Shown: one piece after another, positions 46,288-55,073 of the stretch
Numbering within the stretch: position 1 is the first letter of the stretch
Layout: every line of letters begins with the position of its first letter
From: Chryseobacterium limigenitum
Lineage (GTDB): Bacteria > Bacteroidota > Bacteroidia > Flavobacteriales > Weeksellaceae
Assembly (NCBI RefSeq): GCF_900114875.1
Contig: NZ_FPKW01000024.1
Location: 1 to 57,506, forward strand
Reading direction: 5' to 3'
Length of the DNA stretch: 57,506 nucleotides
Program-made: the position numbers and the translations under genes
Notes under the pieces: model-generated
Databases searched by the model: none
What the model was told of the DNA's origin: nothing
Seen by the model: only the letters and a program-made list of their open reading frames with translations

Positions 46288-47817
46288 ATGAGTTCAGTTA
46301 AATCTCTTAAACCGACTACCTACAGATGGACGATATGTCTTCTGTTATTTCTTGCTACTACGATCAATTATTTGGATCGTCAGGTGTTGTCATTAACTTG
46401 GAAAGATTTTATCGCACCCGAATTTCACTGGAATAACAACGATTACGGAAACATTACTGCATTATTTTCTATATTTTATGCGGTAGGAATGCTTTTCGCA
46501 GGAAAGTTTGTGGATTGGATGGATACGAAAAAAGGTTTTCTTTGGGCAATAGGTATTTGGTCTATTGGTGCGGTTTTACATGCATTCTGCGGAATTGGTA
46601 CATCTGGAATTCTTACCGGAAACTGGTTAGCTGGTTTTCATGGTTCAAAAGAACTGATTTCTACGGTTTCCAATACCTCTGCGATCATCAGTACGAGTGT
46701 TACACTGTTCATTTTTGCACGTTTCGTACTGGCAATTGGTGAAGCAGGAAATTTTCCGGCAGCAATTAAAACTACGGCGGAATATTTCCCTAAAAAAGAC
46801 AGAGCGTTTTCTACAAGTATCTGGAATGCAGGAGCAACAGTCGGAGCTTTGGCAGCACCCCTTACGATCCCCTTTATTGCAAAATCAATGGGTTGGGAAT
46901 GGGCATTTATCATTATTGGTGCGCTAGGATTTGTATGGATGGGACTTTGGGTATTTGTTTACAAAAAACCGCATTTACACAAGAGAGTTAACGAACATGA
47001 ATTAACGTATATTAATCAGGATCAGGACGATCTTCCCAATGAAGACACTTCTGTTCCGGAAAAAGTATTTACATTCAAAGAATGTTTCAGCTACAGGCAG
47101 ACTTGGGCGTTTGCGTTCGGAAAATTTATGACAGACGGCGTTTGGTGGTTCTTTTTATTCTGGACACCGGCTTATTTAAGTTCAGTGTATGGGATGGATT
47201 CCACACAGAGTGCATTACCATTATTCGTTCTTTATATGATCACTTTACTGTCGATCATCGGTGGTTGGCTTCCAAAATATTTTGTTGAAAAGAAAGGAAT
47301 GAACGCTTATTCAGGAAGAATGAAAGCGATGTTGATTTTCGCATTTTTCCCTTTGCTAGCACTTTTAGCACAACCATTAGGGAGTGCAACCTATTGGATT
47401 CCTGTTTTAATTATCGGTATTGCAGGTGCTGCTCACCAGGCTTGGTCAGCAAATATTTTCTCGACTGTAGGCGATATGTTTCCGAAAAAAGCAATTGCAA
47501 CCATCACAGGAATTGGCGGAATGGCAGGTGGAATCGGTTCGTTTATCATTAATAAATCTTCTGGAGTATTATTCGATCATGCTCATAAAGCTTGGTCAAC
47601 AGTGGACGGAGTTCCTTTGTTGGAAAAATATCCTCAGTACATCAACGATCGTTTACCGGATGGTTTCTTTGAGCAGTTAAAAAAGTCCGGAGCAGTAGTT
47701 TCAGACGGAATTGATAAAGGATATATGATCATTTTTTCAATCTGCGCAGTGGCTTACCTTATTGCATGGATTGTAATGAAAACATTGGTTCCAAAATATA
47801 AAGTGATAAGTAAATAA
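46288..47817 (+). CDS. exuT: Hexuronate transporter ExuT-like, MFS
   Basis: This 509-residue inner-membrane permease has 12 predicted helices and belongs to the anion:cation symporter branch of the MFS. It starts TTYRWTICLLLFLATTINYLDRQVLS, the family signature, with RFVLAIGEAGNFPAAIKTTAEYFP in TM4-5, and SIWNAGATVGALAAPL and WIPVLIIGIAGAAHQAWSAN later. It is longer than E. coli ExuT owing to an inserted loop near residues 105-130 (between GIGTSGILTG and STVSNTS) and a long loop near the C-terminus. It would import galacturonate and glucuronate from the periplasm. Confidence 0.9.
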   Translation: MSSVKSLKPTTYRWTICLLLFLATTINYLDRQVLSLTWKDFIAPEFHWNNNDYGNITALFSIFYAVGMLFAGKFVDWMDTKKGFLWAIGIWSIGAVLHAFCGIGTSGILTGNWLAGFHGSKELISTVSNTSAIISTSVTLFIFARFVLAIGEAGNFPAAIKTTAEYFPKKDRAFSTSIWNAGATVGALAAPLTIPFIAKSMGWEWAFIIIGALGFVWMGLWVFVYKKPHLHKRVNEHELTYINQDQDDLPNEDTSVPEKVFTFKECFSYRQTWAFAFGKFMTDGVWWFFLFWTPAYLSSVYGMDSTQSALPLFVLYMITLLSIIGGWLPKYFVEKKGMNAYSGRMKAMLIFAFFPLLALLAQPLGSATYWIPVLIIGIAGAAHQAWSANIFSTVGDMFPKKAIATITGIGGMAGGIGSFIINKSSGVLFDHAHKAWSTVDGVPLLEKYPQYINDRLPDGFFEQLKKSGAVVSDGIDKGYMIIFSICAVAYLIAWIVMKTLVPKYKVISK

Positions 47818-47883
47818 ATTAACCTTAATGGTTTAAATAAAATAAATAGATAAGGAAGCAAGGGTTGTAATGCCCTTAGCTGA

Positions 47884-47963
47884 GTGAAACGCCTTTGCGA
47901 ACGAAAAATAAACGGCATTTCAAGCAAAAAAAAAAACTTTGCGGACTTTGCTTTAAAAAACAA
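47884..47963. repeat. Intergenic repeat copy B (exuT-uxaB spacer)
   Basis: This is the second copy of the element at 46166, starting GTGAAACGCCTTTGCGAAC and ending after AACTTTGCGGACTTTGC. Its first GTG happens to be in frame with uxaB and could be mistaken for that gene's start. Confidence 0.7.
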
Positions 47964-47982
47964 AATCATCGAGTTAAAAAAG

Positions 47983-49446
47983 ATGGAAAATCAGACAAAA
48001 CAAAAATTAAATCGTGAATTACGCGGTTCTCAGGAAAAACTTCCAATCAAAATTGTACAGTTTGGAGGCGGAAATTTCATGAGAGGATTCACAGATTATG
48101 TGATTGATAAATTAAATAAAGAAGCAGGATTTAATGCCGGAATCGTAAACGTTCAGCCAACGGCAGGCGGTTCGGTTCATAAACTGGAAGAGCAGGATAA
48201 TTTATACACGCTTTTCTCTAGAGGAATTAAAAAAGGGGAGATCATTGATACAAAACAAGTGATTTCTGCGATTCAGAAGTCGATCAATCCTTATACAAAT
48301 TATGATGAATTCTTAGCGTTAGCGAAAGAAGAAGAATTAGAATTTATCTTTTCCAATACAACAGAAACAGGAATTGCTTACGACGAATCAGAAAATAACT
48401 ACGCTGGTCCGCACAAGAATTTTCCTGCGAAACTAACGGTTTTATTACACGAAAGATTCAAACATTTCAATGGAGCGGAAGATAAAGGGTTGAGAATTAT
48501 TCCTTGTGAATTGATTGAGGACAATGCTTTAGCTTTAAAAGAAATTATCTTAAAATATGCCCAACTTTGGAATTTAGATTCTAACTTTGTGCAATGGATT
48601 GAACAAAATAATTATTTCCATAATACATTGGTAGACAGAATCGTTCCGGGTTATCCAAAAGATGATGTAGAAACGTACGAAGACCAATTGGATTACGAAG
48701 ATCAGATGATGGTGGTTTCGGAAGTATTTTTACTTTTTGTGATTCAGGATGCGGCAAATTTAAAAGAAAGAATTCCTTTTGATAAAATTGACGAGCAGAT
48801 TTTGGTTGTTGATGATATTCAGCCATATCGTTTGAGAAAAGTGAGAATTTTGAATGGTGGTCATACTTTAATGTTGGCTCCGGCGATTTTATCAGGAAAA
48901 GAAACGGTAAAAGAATCTATCGATAATCAATTTTTAGGTAAATTTTTAAATGAAACGATTTTTAATGAAGTAAATCCTACATTAGGATTAGATGAAAATG
49001 AACTGAAAGATTTTGCTGAAGAAGTTTTCGACAGATTCAGAAATCCTTTTATCAAGCATTATCAGGCAAGTATCGCATTGTATTTTGTTTCTAAATTTAA
49101 GGTGAGAATTCTTCCGAGTTTGTTGAAATATGTTGAAATTAACCATAAATTACCGCTTAATTTAACCTTCTCATTGGCAAGTTTAATCAGATTCTATCAA
49201 GGGAATTTTGGAGAAAAATCTTTACCGATAAATGATGAAGAAGCGATTGTCACTAGATTCAAAGAGATCTGGGCAAACGAAGATTATGAGAAAGTCGCAG
49301 AATTGGCGTTAAGCGAAACCATTTTCTGGGACGCAGACCTTACAAAGGTTAACGGTTTGAAATCTGCGGTAGCAAAAGCATTGTGGGAAATAGACCACGA
49401 CGATATTGAAACTGCATATCACAACTTTATACAATTTTATTCTTAA
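47983..49446 (+). CDS. uxaB: Tagaturonate reductase UxaB
   Basis: The roughly 487-residue NAD-dependent enzyme of the polyol/mannitol dehydrogenase family reduces D-tagaturonate to D-altronate. IVQFGGGNFMRGFTDYVID is the N-terminal nucleotide-binding block, followed by FIFSNTTETGIAYDE and IIPCELIEDN; the catalytic Lys region is NPFIKHYQASIALY, and RKVRILNGGHTL is a family hallmark. The ATG at 47983 (MENQTKQ) is preferred: the longer frame from the GTG at 47884 adds only sequence from an intergenic repeat. Length then equals UxaB of E. coli. uxaA follows 6 bp later. Confidence 0.93.
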   Translation: MENQTKQKLNRELRGSQEKLPIKIVQFGGGNFMRGFTDYVIDKLNKEAGFNAGIVNVQPTAGGSVHKLEEQDNLYTLFSRGIKKGEIIDTKQVISAIQKSINPYTNYDEFLALAKEEELEFIFSNTTETGIAYDESENNYAGPHKNFPAKLTVLLHERFKHFNGAEDKGLRIIPCELIEDNALALKEIILKYAQLWNLDSNFVQWIEQNNYFHNTLVDRIVPGYPKDDVETYEDQLDYEDQMMVVSEVFLLFVIQDAANLKERIPFDKIDEQILVVDDIQPYRLRKVRILNGGHTLMLAPAILSGKETVKESIDNQFLGKFLNETIFNEVNPTLGLDENELKDFAEEVFDRFRNPFIKHYQASIALYFVSKFKVRILPSLLKYVEINHKLPLNLTFSLASLIRFYQGNFGEKSLPINDEEAIVTRFKEIWANEDYEKVAELALSETIFWDADLTKVNGLKSAVAKALWEIDHDDIETAYHNFIQFYS

Positions 49447-49452
49447 AAAATT

Positions 49453-51066
49453 ATGCAAAAGAAAGTACTGAAAGTAAATCCCAAAGATAATGTAGCAGTG
49501 GCATTGGTTGATCTGACGCAGGGGGAAACTGTTACTTTGGGTGATCTTACGTATGACATTATAAAAGACACGAAGGCGAAACACAAATTCGTGACTGAAG
49601 ATCTTGCGATTGGAGACGAGATCATTATGTATGGTGTTTTGGTGGGAAAAGCCAGTCAGCCAATCCAAGAAGGAGAGGTTATCACAACTGAAAACGTTAA
49701 GCACCAAAGCGCAAAAGTAGAAGGCAAAACAGAAACAACTGCTTGGACCGCTCCGAATGTTGATAAATGGAAGGATAAAACTTTCATGGGATATCACAGA
49801 GAAGACGGGCAGGTCGGAACAGAAAACGTGTGGTTATTTTTTCCATTGGTTTTTTGTGAAAATAGAAATGTAGAGATTCTAAAAGATGTTTTTGAAAAAG
49901 AATTGTTGTTTGAAAAAGCAACAAAACATCAGATATTATTAAGATCATTAATCAATAATTCTGAAGCGGAAACTGTTGTTGAAGAAGATCAAAACTCTAG
50001 AGTTTTTAAAAATATAGATGTAAAATTCATCACGCACCAAGGCGGTTGTGGCGGTATTCGTCAGGATGCAGAAGCATTGGGAAGGTTATTGGCAGGTTAT
50101 GTGAATAATCCGAATGTAGCCGGAGCAACGGTTTTGAGTTTGGGTTGTCAGAATTTGCAGGTTCAGATTTTTACGGATGCATTGCAAAAAATAAGTCCGA
50201 ATAATAAAAAACCGATCATCGTTTACGAACAGCAAAAATCGGGAACCGTTGATGAAATGCTTAATGGAATCATCAAAGACTCTTACGAAGCGATCAAACA
50301 AGCCAATGAAATCGAAAGAAAACCAGCTCCAATTTCTAAGTTAGTTTTAGGCTTGGAATGCGGTGGCTCAGACGGTTTTTCAGGAATTTCTGCCAATCCG
50401 GTTTTAGGACAATTATCAGATTTAATGGCTGGAATCGGTGGTTCAACCATCCTTTCCGAATTTCCGGAATTATGTGGAGTAGAGCAGGAATTGGTGAATC
50501 GCTGTGTGAATGAAGATGATGCAGAAAGATTTTTACAGTTAATGAAAGATTTTGAAGAATCAGTCGTTGCTGCTGGTTCAGGATTTGATATGAATCCGTC
50601 ACCGGGGAATATTAAAGATGGGCTGATAACCGACGCCATGAAATCTGCAGGAGCGGCTAAAAAAGGTGGTTCGTCACCGATAAATGACGTTCTCGATTTC
50701 ACAGAATATATCAAAGAACCGGGCTTAAATTTATTATGCACCCCCGGAAATGACGTGGAATGTACAACTGCTTTGGTTGGTTCAGGCTCAAACGTAGTTT
50801 TATTCACTACAGGTTTGGGAACTCCGACCGGAAATCCGGTAGTTCCCGTTGTAAAAATTTCGTCAAACACTTCTTTATCACAAAGAATGCCCGACATCAT
50901 CGATTTCAACACAGGAGACGTGATTACAGGCGAAAAAACAATCGACGAAAAGGCAGAAGAGCTTTTAGAATTTATCATCGAAGTCGCAAGCGGAGAGGTA
51001 AAAACAAAAGCCGCAATTTTGAATCAAAACGATTTTATTCCCTGGAGACGGGGAGTAAGTTTATAA
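49453..51066 (+). CDS. uxaA: Altronate dehydratase UxaA
   Basis: This 537-residue enzyme dehydrates D-altronate to 2-keto-3-deoxygluconate, joining the galacturonate branch to KdgK and Eda. It has the N-terminal SAF domain (VLKVNPKDNVAVALVDLTQG to about residue 95) and the large C-terminal domain with MGYHREDGQVGTENVWLFFP, THQGGCGGIRQDAEALGRLL, LGLECGGSDGFSGISANPVLG and TTGLGTPTGNPVVPVVKISS. It is the last gene of the operon and ends before a hairpin terminator. Confidence 0.95.
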   Translation: MQKKVLKVNPKDNVAVALVDLTQGETVTLGDLTYDIIKDTKAKHKFVTEDLAIGDEIIMYGVLVGKASQPIQEGEVITTENVKHQSAKVEGKTETTAWTAPNVDKWKDKTFMGYHREDGQVGTENVWLFFPLVFCENRNVEILKDVFEKELLFEKATKHQILLRSLINNSEAETVVEEDQNSRVFKNIDVKFITHQGGCGGIRQDAEALGRLLAGYVNNPNVAGATVLSLGCQNLQVQIFTDALQKISPNNKKPIIVYEQQKSGTVDEMLNGIIKDSYEAIKQANEIERKPAPISKLVLGLECGGSDGFSGISANPVLGQLSDLMAGIGGSTILSEFPELCGVEQELVNRCVNEDDAERFLQLMKDFEESVVAAGSGFDMNPSPGNIKDGLITDAMKSAGAAKKGGSSPINDVLDFTEYIKEPGLNLLCTPGNDVECTTALVGSGSNVVLFTTGLGTPTGNPVVPVVKISSNTSLSQRMPDIIDFNTGDVITGEKTIDEKAEELLEFIIEVASGEVKTKAAILNQNDFIPWRRGVSL

Positions 51067-51094
51067 TTGTTTTAATTATATAAATATTAGGGTT

Positions 51095-51128
51095 GAAAAT
51101 GCTTTCTACATTTGTGGGAGGCATTTTC
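51095..51128 (+). terminator. Hairpin after uxaA
   Basis: GAAAATGC (51095-51102) pairs with GCATTTTC (51121-51128) over an 18-nt loop, followed by TCTTGG with only a weak T run. It lies between the convergent uxaA and the small - strand gene, so it may serve both. Confidence 0.5.
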
Positions 51129-51162
51129 TCTTGGATTGATAGCGGGGATTTGTAATCTGTGT

Positions 51163-51354
51163 TTATAAACTTTTACCACTTGGATCAATCAAAATACTTC
51201 TTACTGCTTCAGCAATATCTTTTGAATATATTGCTATATTCTCTGCTGCTGACCACGAATCAGGTTTTTTCTCTACTAAGATTGGCGAAATTTTTATAGC
51301 TATTTCTATTACAAGCTTTTTAAATTCTTCATCAGTTAAATGTTTCTTTTCCAT
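51163..51354 (-). CDS. Short hypothetical protein
   Basis: This 63-residue soluble protein starts MEKKHLTDEEFKKLVIEIAI and is mainly helical and charged. No domain or motif is recognised. It lies 33 bp downstream of the membrane-protein gene at 51388 in the same direction; both follow the LacI-type regulator, so they may form a small unit with it. The clean ATG and helical amphipathic pattern favour a real gene, but it could be spurious. Confidence 0.5.
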   Translation of the reverse strand: MEKKHLTDEEFKKLVIEIAIKISPILVEKKPDSWSAAENIAIYSKDIAEAVRSILIDPSGKSL

Positions 51355-51387
51355 ATTTTCAAATTAAATAAATATTGGTATTTTTTA

Positions 51388-51786
51388 TTAAAAGAGTAAA
51401 GTTGTCAAAAATGGTAAAACTAAAGTCAATACTGTAAAAATAGCATCACCCATGTGTAGTTTTCTATACTCGCCTTGTTCCCAGCTTGATTGCATATAAC
51501 CAGTCATCAAAGGTTCATTTCCGAAAATTATCAGAAATAAATTTCTGAGTATCCAGTAATATATCATAAAAAATAAAGGCAAGAATGCCCATGTAGCAGC
51601 ATTACCGTTTGGCATTTTTAGTGATTCGCGGCTGATATTAAGATATCCAAGCAAAGCAAGCAAAATTGCTAATATTAATACTATCAAAAATATTTTTGTG
51701 TTTCTTAATATTTTATAAAATAACCATAAGATAATTTGACCAATGCCGCCAAGAATAATATAAAGAGATTGATTATCCAGATCCAC
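51388..51786 (-). CDS. Small integral membrane protein of unknown function
   Basis: The 132-residue protein has four predicted hydrophobic helices: IILGGIGQIILWLFYKIL, IFLIVLILAILLALLGYL, WAFLPLFFMIYYWILRNLF and the end AIFTVLTLVLPFLTTLLF. A short hydrophilic stretch with SSWEQGEYRKLHMGD precedes the last helix. No family is recognised. It begins 27 bp downstream of the LacI-family gene on the same strand and may be cotranscribed. Confidence 0.6.
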   Translation of the reverse strand: MDLDNQSLYIILGGIGQIILWLFYKILRNTKIFLIVLILAILLALLGYLNISRESLKMPNGNAATWAFLPLFFMIYYWILRNLFLIIFGNEPLMTGYMQSSWEQGEYRKLHMGDAIFTVLTLVLPFLTTLLF

Positions 51787-51813
51787 TTTTGTATGTCTTT
51801 AAACTAACTAAAA

Positions 51814-52842
51814 CTACTTCCTTTTCGAAGACTTCCTAATATAAAGCTGCGGTGCCAATACCACTTTTTTCTCAATAGAAACTCCGGAACCATTTTCCTT
51901 TACGCTTTCAATAAATACCTGTCCGGCCATTTTCCCCATGATAACGGGAGTTTGGTCTACAGAACTCATCGGAAGCTCCATAAATTGAGTAAAAGGTTCG
52001 TTTGAAAAGCCAATAACTGCTACTTCCTGAGGTATTTTAATCTTACGTTTTTTCAATTCCTGACAAGCGCCTAATGCCGCAAAATCACTCGATGAAAATA
52101 TCGCATCGGGGATAGATTTTTTATCCCAAAACTTTTTAACAGCATCAATTCCTTCCTCAATCGAACTTCCTGTGATAATGATATTGTCTTCTTTTACCTG
52201 AAAATTATGATCAATTAAAGCTTGTTTATAGCCGTTAAGACGGTTTTGATAGATCTCAAGATTAAGATCTCCTGCAAAATGACAAATATTTTTATAACCT
52301 TCTTTAATTAAATGTTCGGTAGCCATGTAACCGCCTCGGTAATCATCAATAACGATGGTACTGATGCCCGGAATATCCTTTTTTCTATCAAAAAAGATGA
52401 TCGGCGTATTGGTTGTATCTAAAATACTCTGAATATGTTCTGTATCAATAGTTGTCTTCGAAACGGACATGAAAATCCCGTCAACCTGAGCATTCAGCAA
52501 CGTATTTAAGTGTCTTTTTTCAATATTTACATCTTCGTGACTCTGGCAGATAATTACGTGATAACCGTGCGGAGAAAGTTCTTCTTCAATTCCGCGGATA
52601 ACGGAGGAGAAGAAGTTGGTATTAACAAAAGGAACGATAATTCCTACGTTTTTTGTTTCACCACTTTTTAGGGCTTTGGCAAGATTATTCTGCTTATAGT
52701 TCATTTCTTTGGCGGTTTTTTTCACCAAATCTTTCGTTGCCTGACTTATCCTCGGATGATCATTAAGCGCTCTGGAAACAGTTGCCACACTCACATTAAT
52801 TTTCTTTGAAATATCGTATATGGTGGCACTTTTCTTATTCAT
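51814..52842 (-). CDS. LacI-family transcriptional regulator of the pectin/uronate locus
   Basis: This 342-residue DNA-binding protein has the N-terminal helix-turn-helix ATIYDISKKINVSVATVSRA (about 6-25), the hinge helix NNLAKALKSG and a periplasmic-binding-protein-like effector domain (NVGIIVPFVNTNFFSSVIRG, ICHFAGDLN, DAIFSSSDFAALGA and VAVIGFSNEP). Five palindromes of the LacI/CcpA type with the central CG lie in front of the PL10, PL1, susC, kduI and MFS genes, so it is the obvious candidate to bind them. It most likely represses and is released by a uronate or a pathway intermediate such as 2-keto-3-deoxygluconate; the effector is inferred. An unrelated palindrome lies just upstream. Confidence 0.9.
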   Translation of the reverse strand: MNKKSATIYDISKKINVSVATVSRALNDHPRISQATKDLVKKTAKEMNYKQNNLAKALKSGETKNVGIIVPFVNTNFFSSVIRGIEEELSPHGYHVIICQSHEDVNIEKRHLNTLLNAQVDGIFMSVSKTTIDTEHIQSILDTTNTPIIFFDRKKDIPGISTIVIDDYRGGYMATEHLIKEGYKNICHFAGDLNLEIYQNRLNGYKQALIDHNFQVKEDNIIITGSSIEEGIDAVKKFWDKKSIPDAIFSSSDFAALGACQELKKRKIKIPQEVAVIGFSNEPFTQFMELPMSSVDQTPVIMGKMAGQVFIESVKENGSGVSIEKKVVLAPQLYIRKSSKRK

Positions 52843-52867
52843 AAATGAGTTTTTCTAGCTGTTTTTT

Positions 52868-52886
52868 ATATATCAAAACGATATAT
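52868..52886. promoter_or_regulatory. Palindrome upstream of the LacI-family gene
   Basis: ATATATC-AAAAC-GATATAT is a perfect 7-bp inverted repeat with a 5-nt spacer, 26 bp before the regulator's start codon. It does not match the TGCAATCGATTGCA operators. It could be a site for another regulator or a promoter-linked structure. Confidence 0.35.
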
Positions 52887-53137
52887 GTTGTTGAGGTAAA
52901 TTTAATCAAATTATAACTATCAGACAGGAAATATTATGTATTTTATATCAGGTTATGGTGGGGTATGACTAAATTAAAGATAAAATGTATTTAAATGCTT
53001 AGTTATCTTTGTTTTAAGGCTGTTTTCTGTATGAGACAAAATGCTGTACTTACATATAATCAATGGTACTTATCATAAAAAATGACATTTTATGATGAAT
53101 TTAAATACCAAAAATGTGTGGTTGATTTAACCAAAAT

Positions 53138-53161
53138 AGGACACCGAAAAATCGATGCCCT
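53138..53161 (-). terminator. Terminator after the sugar-porter gene
   Basis: On the - strand AGGGCATCGA pairs with TCGGTGTCCT (two G-T wobble pairs) over a four-T loop and is followed by ATTTTGG. It lies 28 bp after the MFS stop codon. The rest of the 346-bp spacer 52843-53188 holds the palindrome at 52868 and AT-rich DNA without a gene. Confidence 0.65.
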
Positions 53162-53188
53162 ATTTTACTAACTGATATAAAAAATACT

Positions 53189-54610
53189 TTACTTTTTCCA
53201 GATTTTTTCAATGTCTTCCAATGATCTTCCTTTTGTTTCAGGAACCATTTTCCAGACAAAAATTAATGATAAAACGCTCATCACGCCGTAAAAACCGTAC
53301 GTAAAAGCTCCACTGAATTCCATCATAAAAGGATAGGTAGAAGAGATCAGATAATTGGCTGCCCATTGTGCGGCAACTGCAATAGCAATGGCAGAACCTC
53401 TGATTTTATTAGGAAAGATTTCTGAGATTAAAACCCAGCAAATCGGCCCCCAGGACATCATAAAAGAAGCGGTATAAACGATGATGAAAACCAATGTTGC
53501 AATCCCGATAATATGATAATACGAGAAAATGGCGATCGCAAACATTCCGATTGCCATGCCGATGGAACCTACGATCAATAAAGGTTTTCGTCCCCATTTA
53601 TCAACCGTAAAAATAGCAACAACCGTGAAGACTACATTGACCAATCCCATCACAACAGTTTGCAACATGGATGCATCTTTATGAACACCCATACTTTCAA
53701 AAATCCTTGGGGCATAGTATAAAGCCACATTAATTCCTACAAATTGCTGAAAAACAGAAAGCAAAATCCCAATAATGATTACTGTTTTTCCGAAAGCGAA
53801 AATTTCACTTTTATGTTCTGCAACGGTTCCTTTTATCTCAAAAAATATCTCTTTTGCTCTTGCTTCACCGTTTATTTTGGTTAAAATTTTCAACGCTTCA
53901 TCATCCTGTTTAATTAAGGTAAGATAACGTGGCGTTTCCGGAACAAAAAATAATAGAACCCCGAATAACGCGGCAGGAATCGTTAATGATAAAAACATGT
54001 AACGCCATCCGATCTGATTAATCCATTCAATGCTTTTGCCATCAGCAATTCCCCAATTAACAAAATAAACGACCAGCATTCCGAAAATAATGGCAAACTG
54101 GTTTAGAGAAACCAGTCTTCCGCGAACTTCGGCGGGGGCAATTTCACCAATGTACATCGGGCAAACCGCAGAAGCAAGTCCAACACCGATACCGCCGATA
54201 ATTCGATAAAAATTAAAAGCCAGCAAAACACCCATTGAATGTTCTCCGTGCTTAAAAAATAAAAATTCAGGATAAGCAGCTCCCAAAGCACTGATGAAGA
54301 ACAAAAATGCCGCAAGCATCAATGATTTTTTTCTTCCTAATCTTGTTGAAATATATCCTGAAACCGCACCTCCGATGATACAGCCTATCAGAGCACTGGA
54401 AATTGTCGCTCCATGCGCCAACGAACTCAATCCCAACGGAATAATCAAATATTCCTGAATTGATTTTTCAGCTCCCGAGATCACTGCGGTGTCATATCCG
54501 AACAAAAGCCCGCCCAGTGTGGCCACCAAAGTCAAAACGGTAACGTACATCATATTGATCTGTGCTTTTGTGCCTGATGAATATTTCGGCCCTGAATCTA
54601 TAATTTGCAT
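53189..54610 (-). CDS. Sugar-porter MFS transporter (XylE/GLUT-like)
   Basis: This 473-residue, 12-helix inner-membrane sugar:H+ symporter carries the family signatures GGLLFGYDTAVISGA in TM1, SGYISTRLGRKKSL (motif A), GGIGVGLASAVCPMYIGEIA, PETPRYL after TM6, VDKWGRKPLL in the second-half motif A and VPETKGRSLEDIE at the end. This is the XylE/GLUT group, so the substrate should be a neutral sugar such as arabinose, xylose or galactose released from pectin side chains, rather than a uronate. An operator 62 bp upstream puts it in the pectin regulon. Confidence 0.9.
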   Translation of the reverse strand: MQIIDSGPKYSSGTKAQINMMYVTVLTLVATLGGLLFGYDTAVISGAEKSIQEYLIIPLGLSSLAHGATISSALIGCIIGGAVSGYISTRLGRKKSLMLAAFLFFISALGAAYPEFLFFKHGEHSMGVLLAFNFYRIIGGIGVGLASAVCPMYIGEIAPAEVRGRLVSLNQFAIIFGMLVVYFVNWGIADGKSIEWINQIGWRYMFLSLTIPAALFGVLLFFVPETPRYLTLIKQDDEALKILTKINGEARAKEIFFEIKGTVAEHKSEIFAFGKTVIIIGILLSVFQQFVGINVALYYAPRIFESMGVHKDASMLQTVVMGLVNVVFTVVAIFTVDKWGRKPLLIVGSIGMAIGMFAIAIFSYYHIIGIATLVFIIVYTASFMMSWGPICWVLISEIFPNKIRGSAIAIAVAAQWAANYLISSTYPFMMEFSGAFTYGFYGVMSVLSLIFVWKMVPETKGRSLEDIEKIWKK

Positions 54611-54672
54611 AGTTTAGTTTTAATTGTGATTAATGATGATTTTTATTACATCTTATATTTTAAACTTAAAAA

Positions 54673-54686
54673 TGTAATCGATTGCA
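54673..54686. promoter_or_regulatory. LacI-type operator upstream of the sugar porter
   Basis: TGTAATCGATTGCA matches the consensus palindrome at 13 of 14 positions and lies 62 bp before the start codon of the MFS gene on the - strand. Confidence 0.72.
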
Positions 54687-54978
54687 TTCTTTGTGATAAA
54701 AATTGATAAATATGTAAAAAGTTGGAATTAACTATTTATTAACTCCTAAATGTAATAATTTTATGCAATATTCAATAAATTATTATGAATTTGTGAATTG
54801 TTATGGTAACTGTTTTGTTGAGTATTTATTTACAGGCGTTTAAGTTGTAATCTTATTGTATAATTTATGATAAGGGTCAGAAATATGTGTGATTTTCGTT
54901 TTTTTTTTCGCCCAAAATCAGATTCAAAGTTTGAATTTGGTTAATTGATGTATGAGTTTAAAAATTGAATCTTCGTAT

Positions 54979-55010
54979 ATACATACATACATACATACAT
55001 ACATACATAC
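54979..55010. repeat. Tetranucleotide microsatellite (ATAC)8
   Basis: Eight ATAC units lie 63 bp after the stop of the Clp-type gene. The surrounding 54687-55073 stretch is AT-rich, without a gene. The repeat is not in a coding frame. Confidence 0.88.
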
Positions 55011-55073
55011 AAACTTGGGGATGATTTTCTATAAGATTATTGTGGCTTTTATTTGTAAAAGAAAAATTTAAAT

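Noticed and set aside
47884..47982. N-terminal extension of uxaB from a GTG at 47884
   Set aside because: The extra 33 codons are entirely intergenic repeat sequence also found at 46166, and the family starts near the ATG at 47983.
50283..50978. 231-codon frame antisense to uxaA
   Set aside because: It lies wholly inside a highly conserved enzyme gene, is Pro/Ser-rich and has no recognisable domain.
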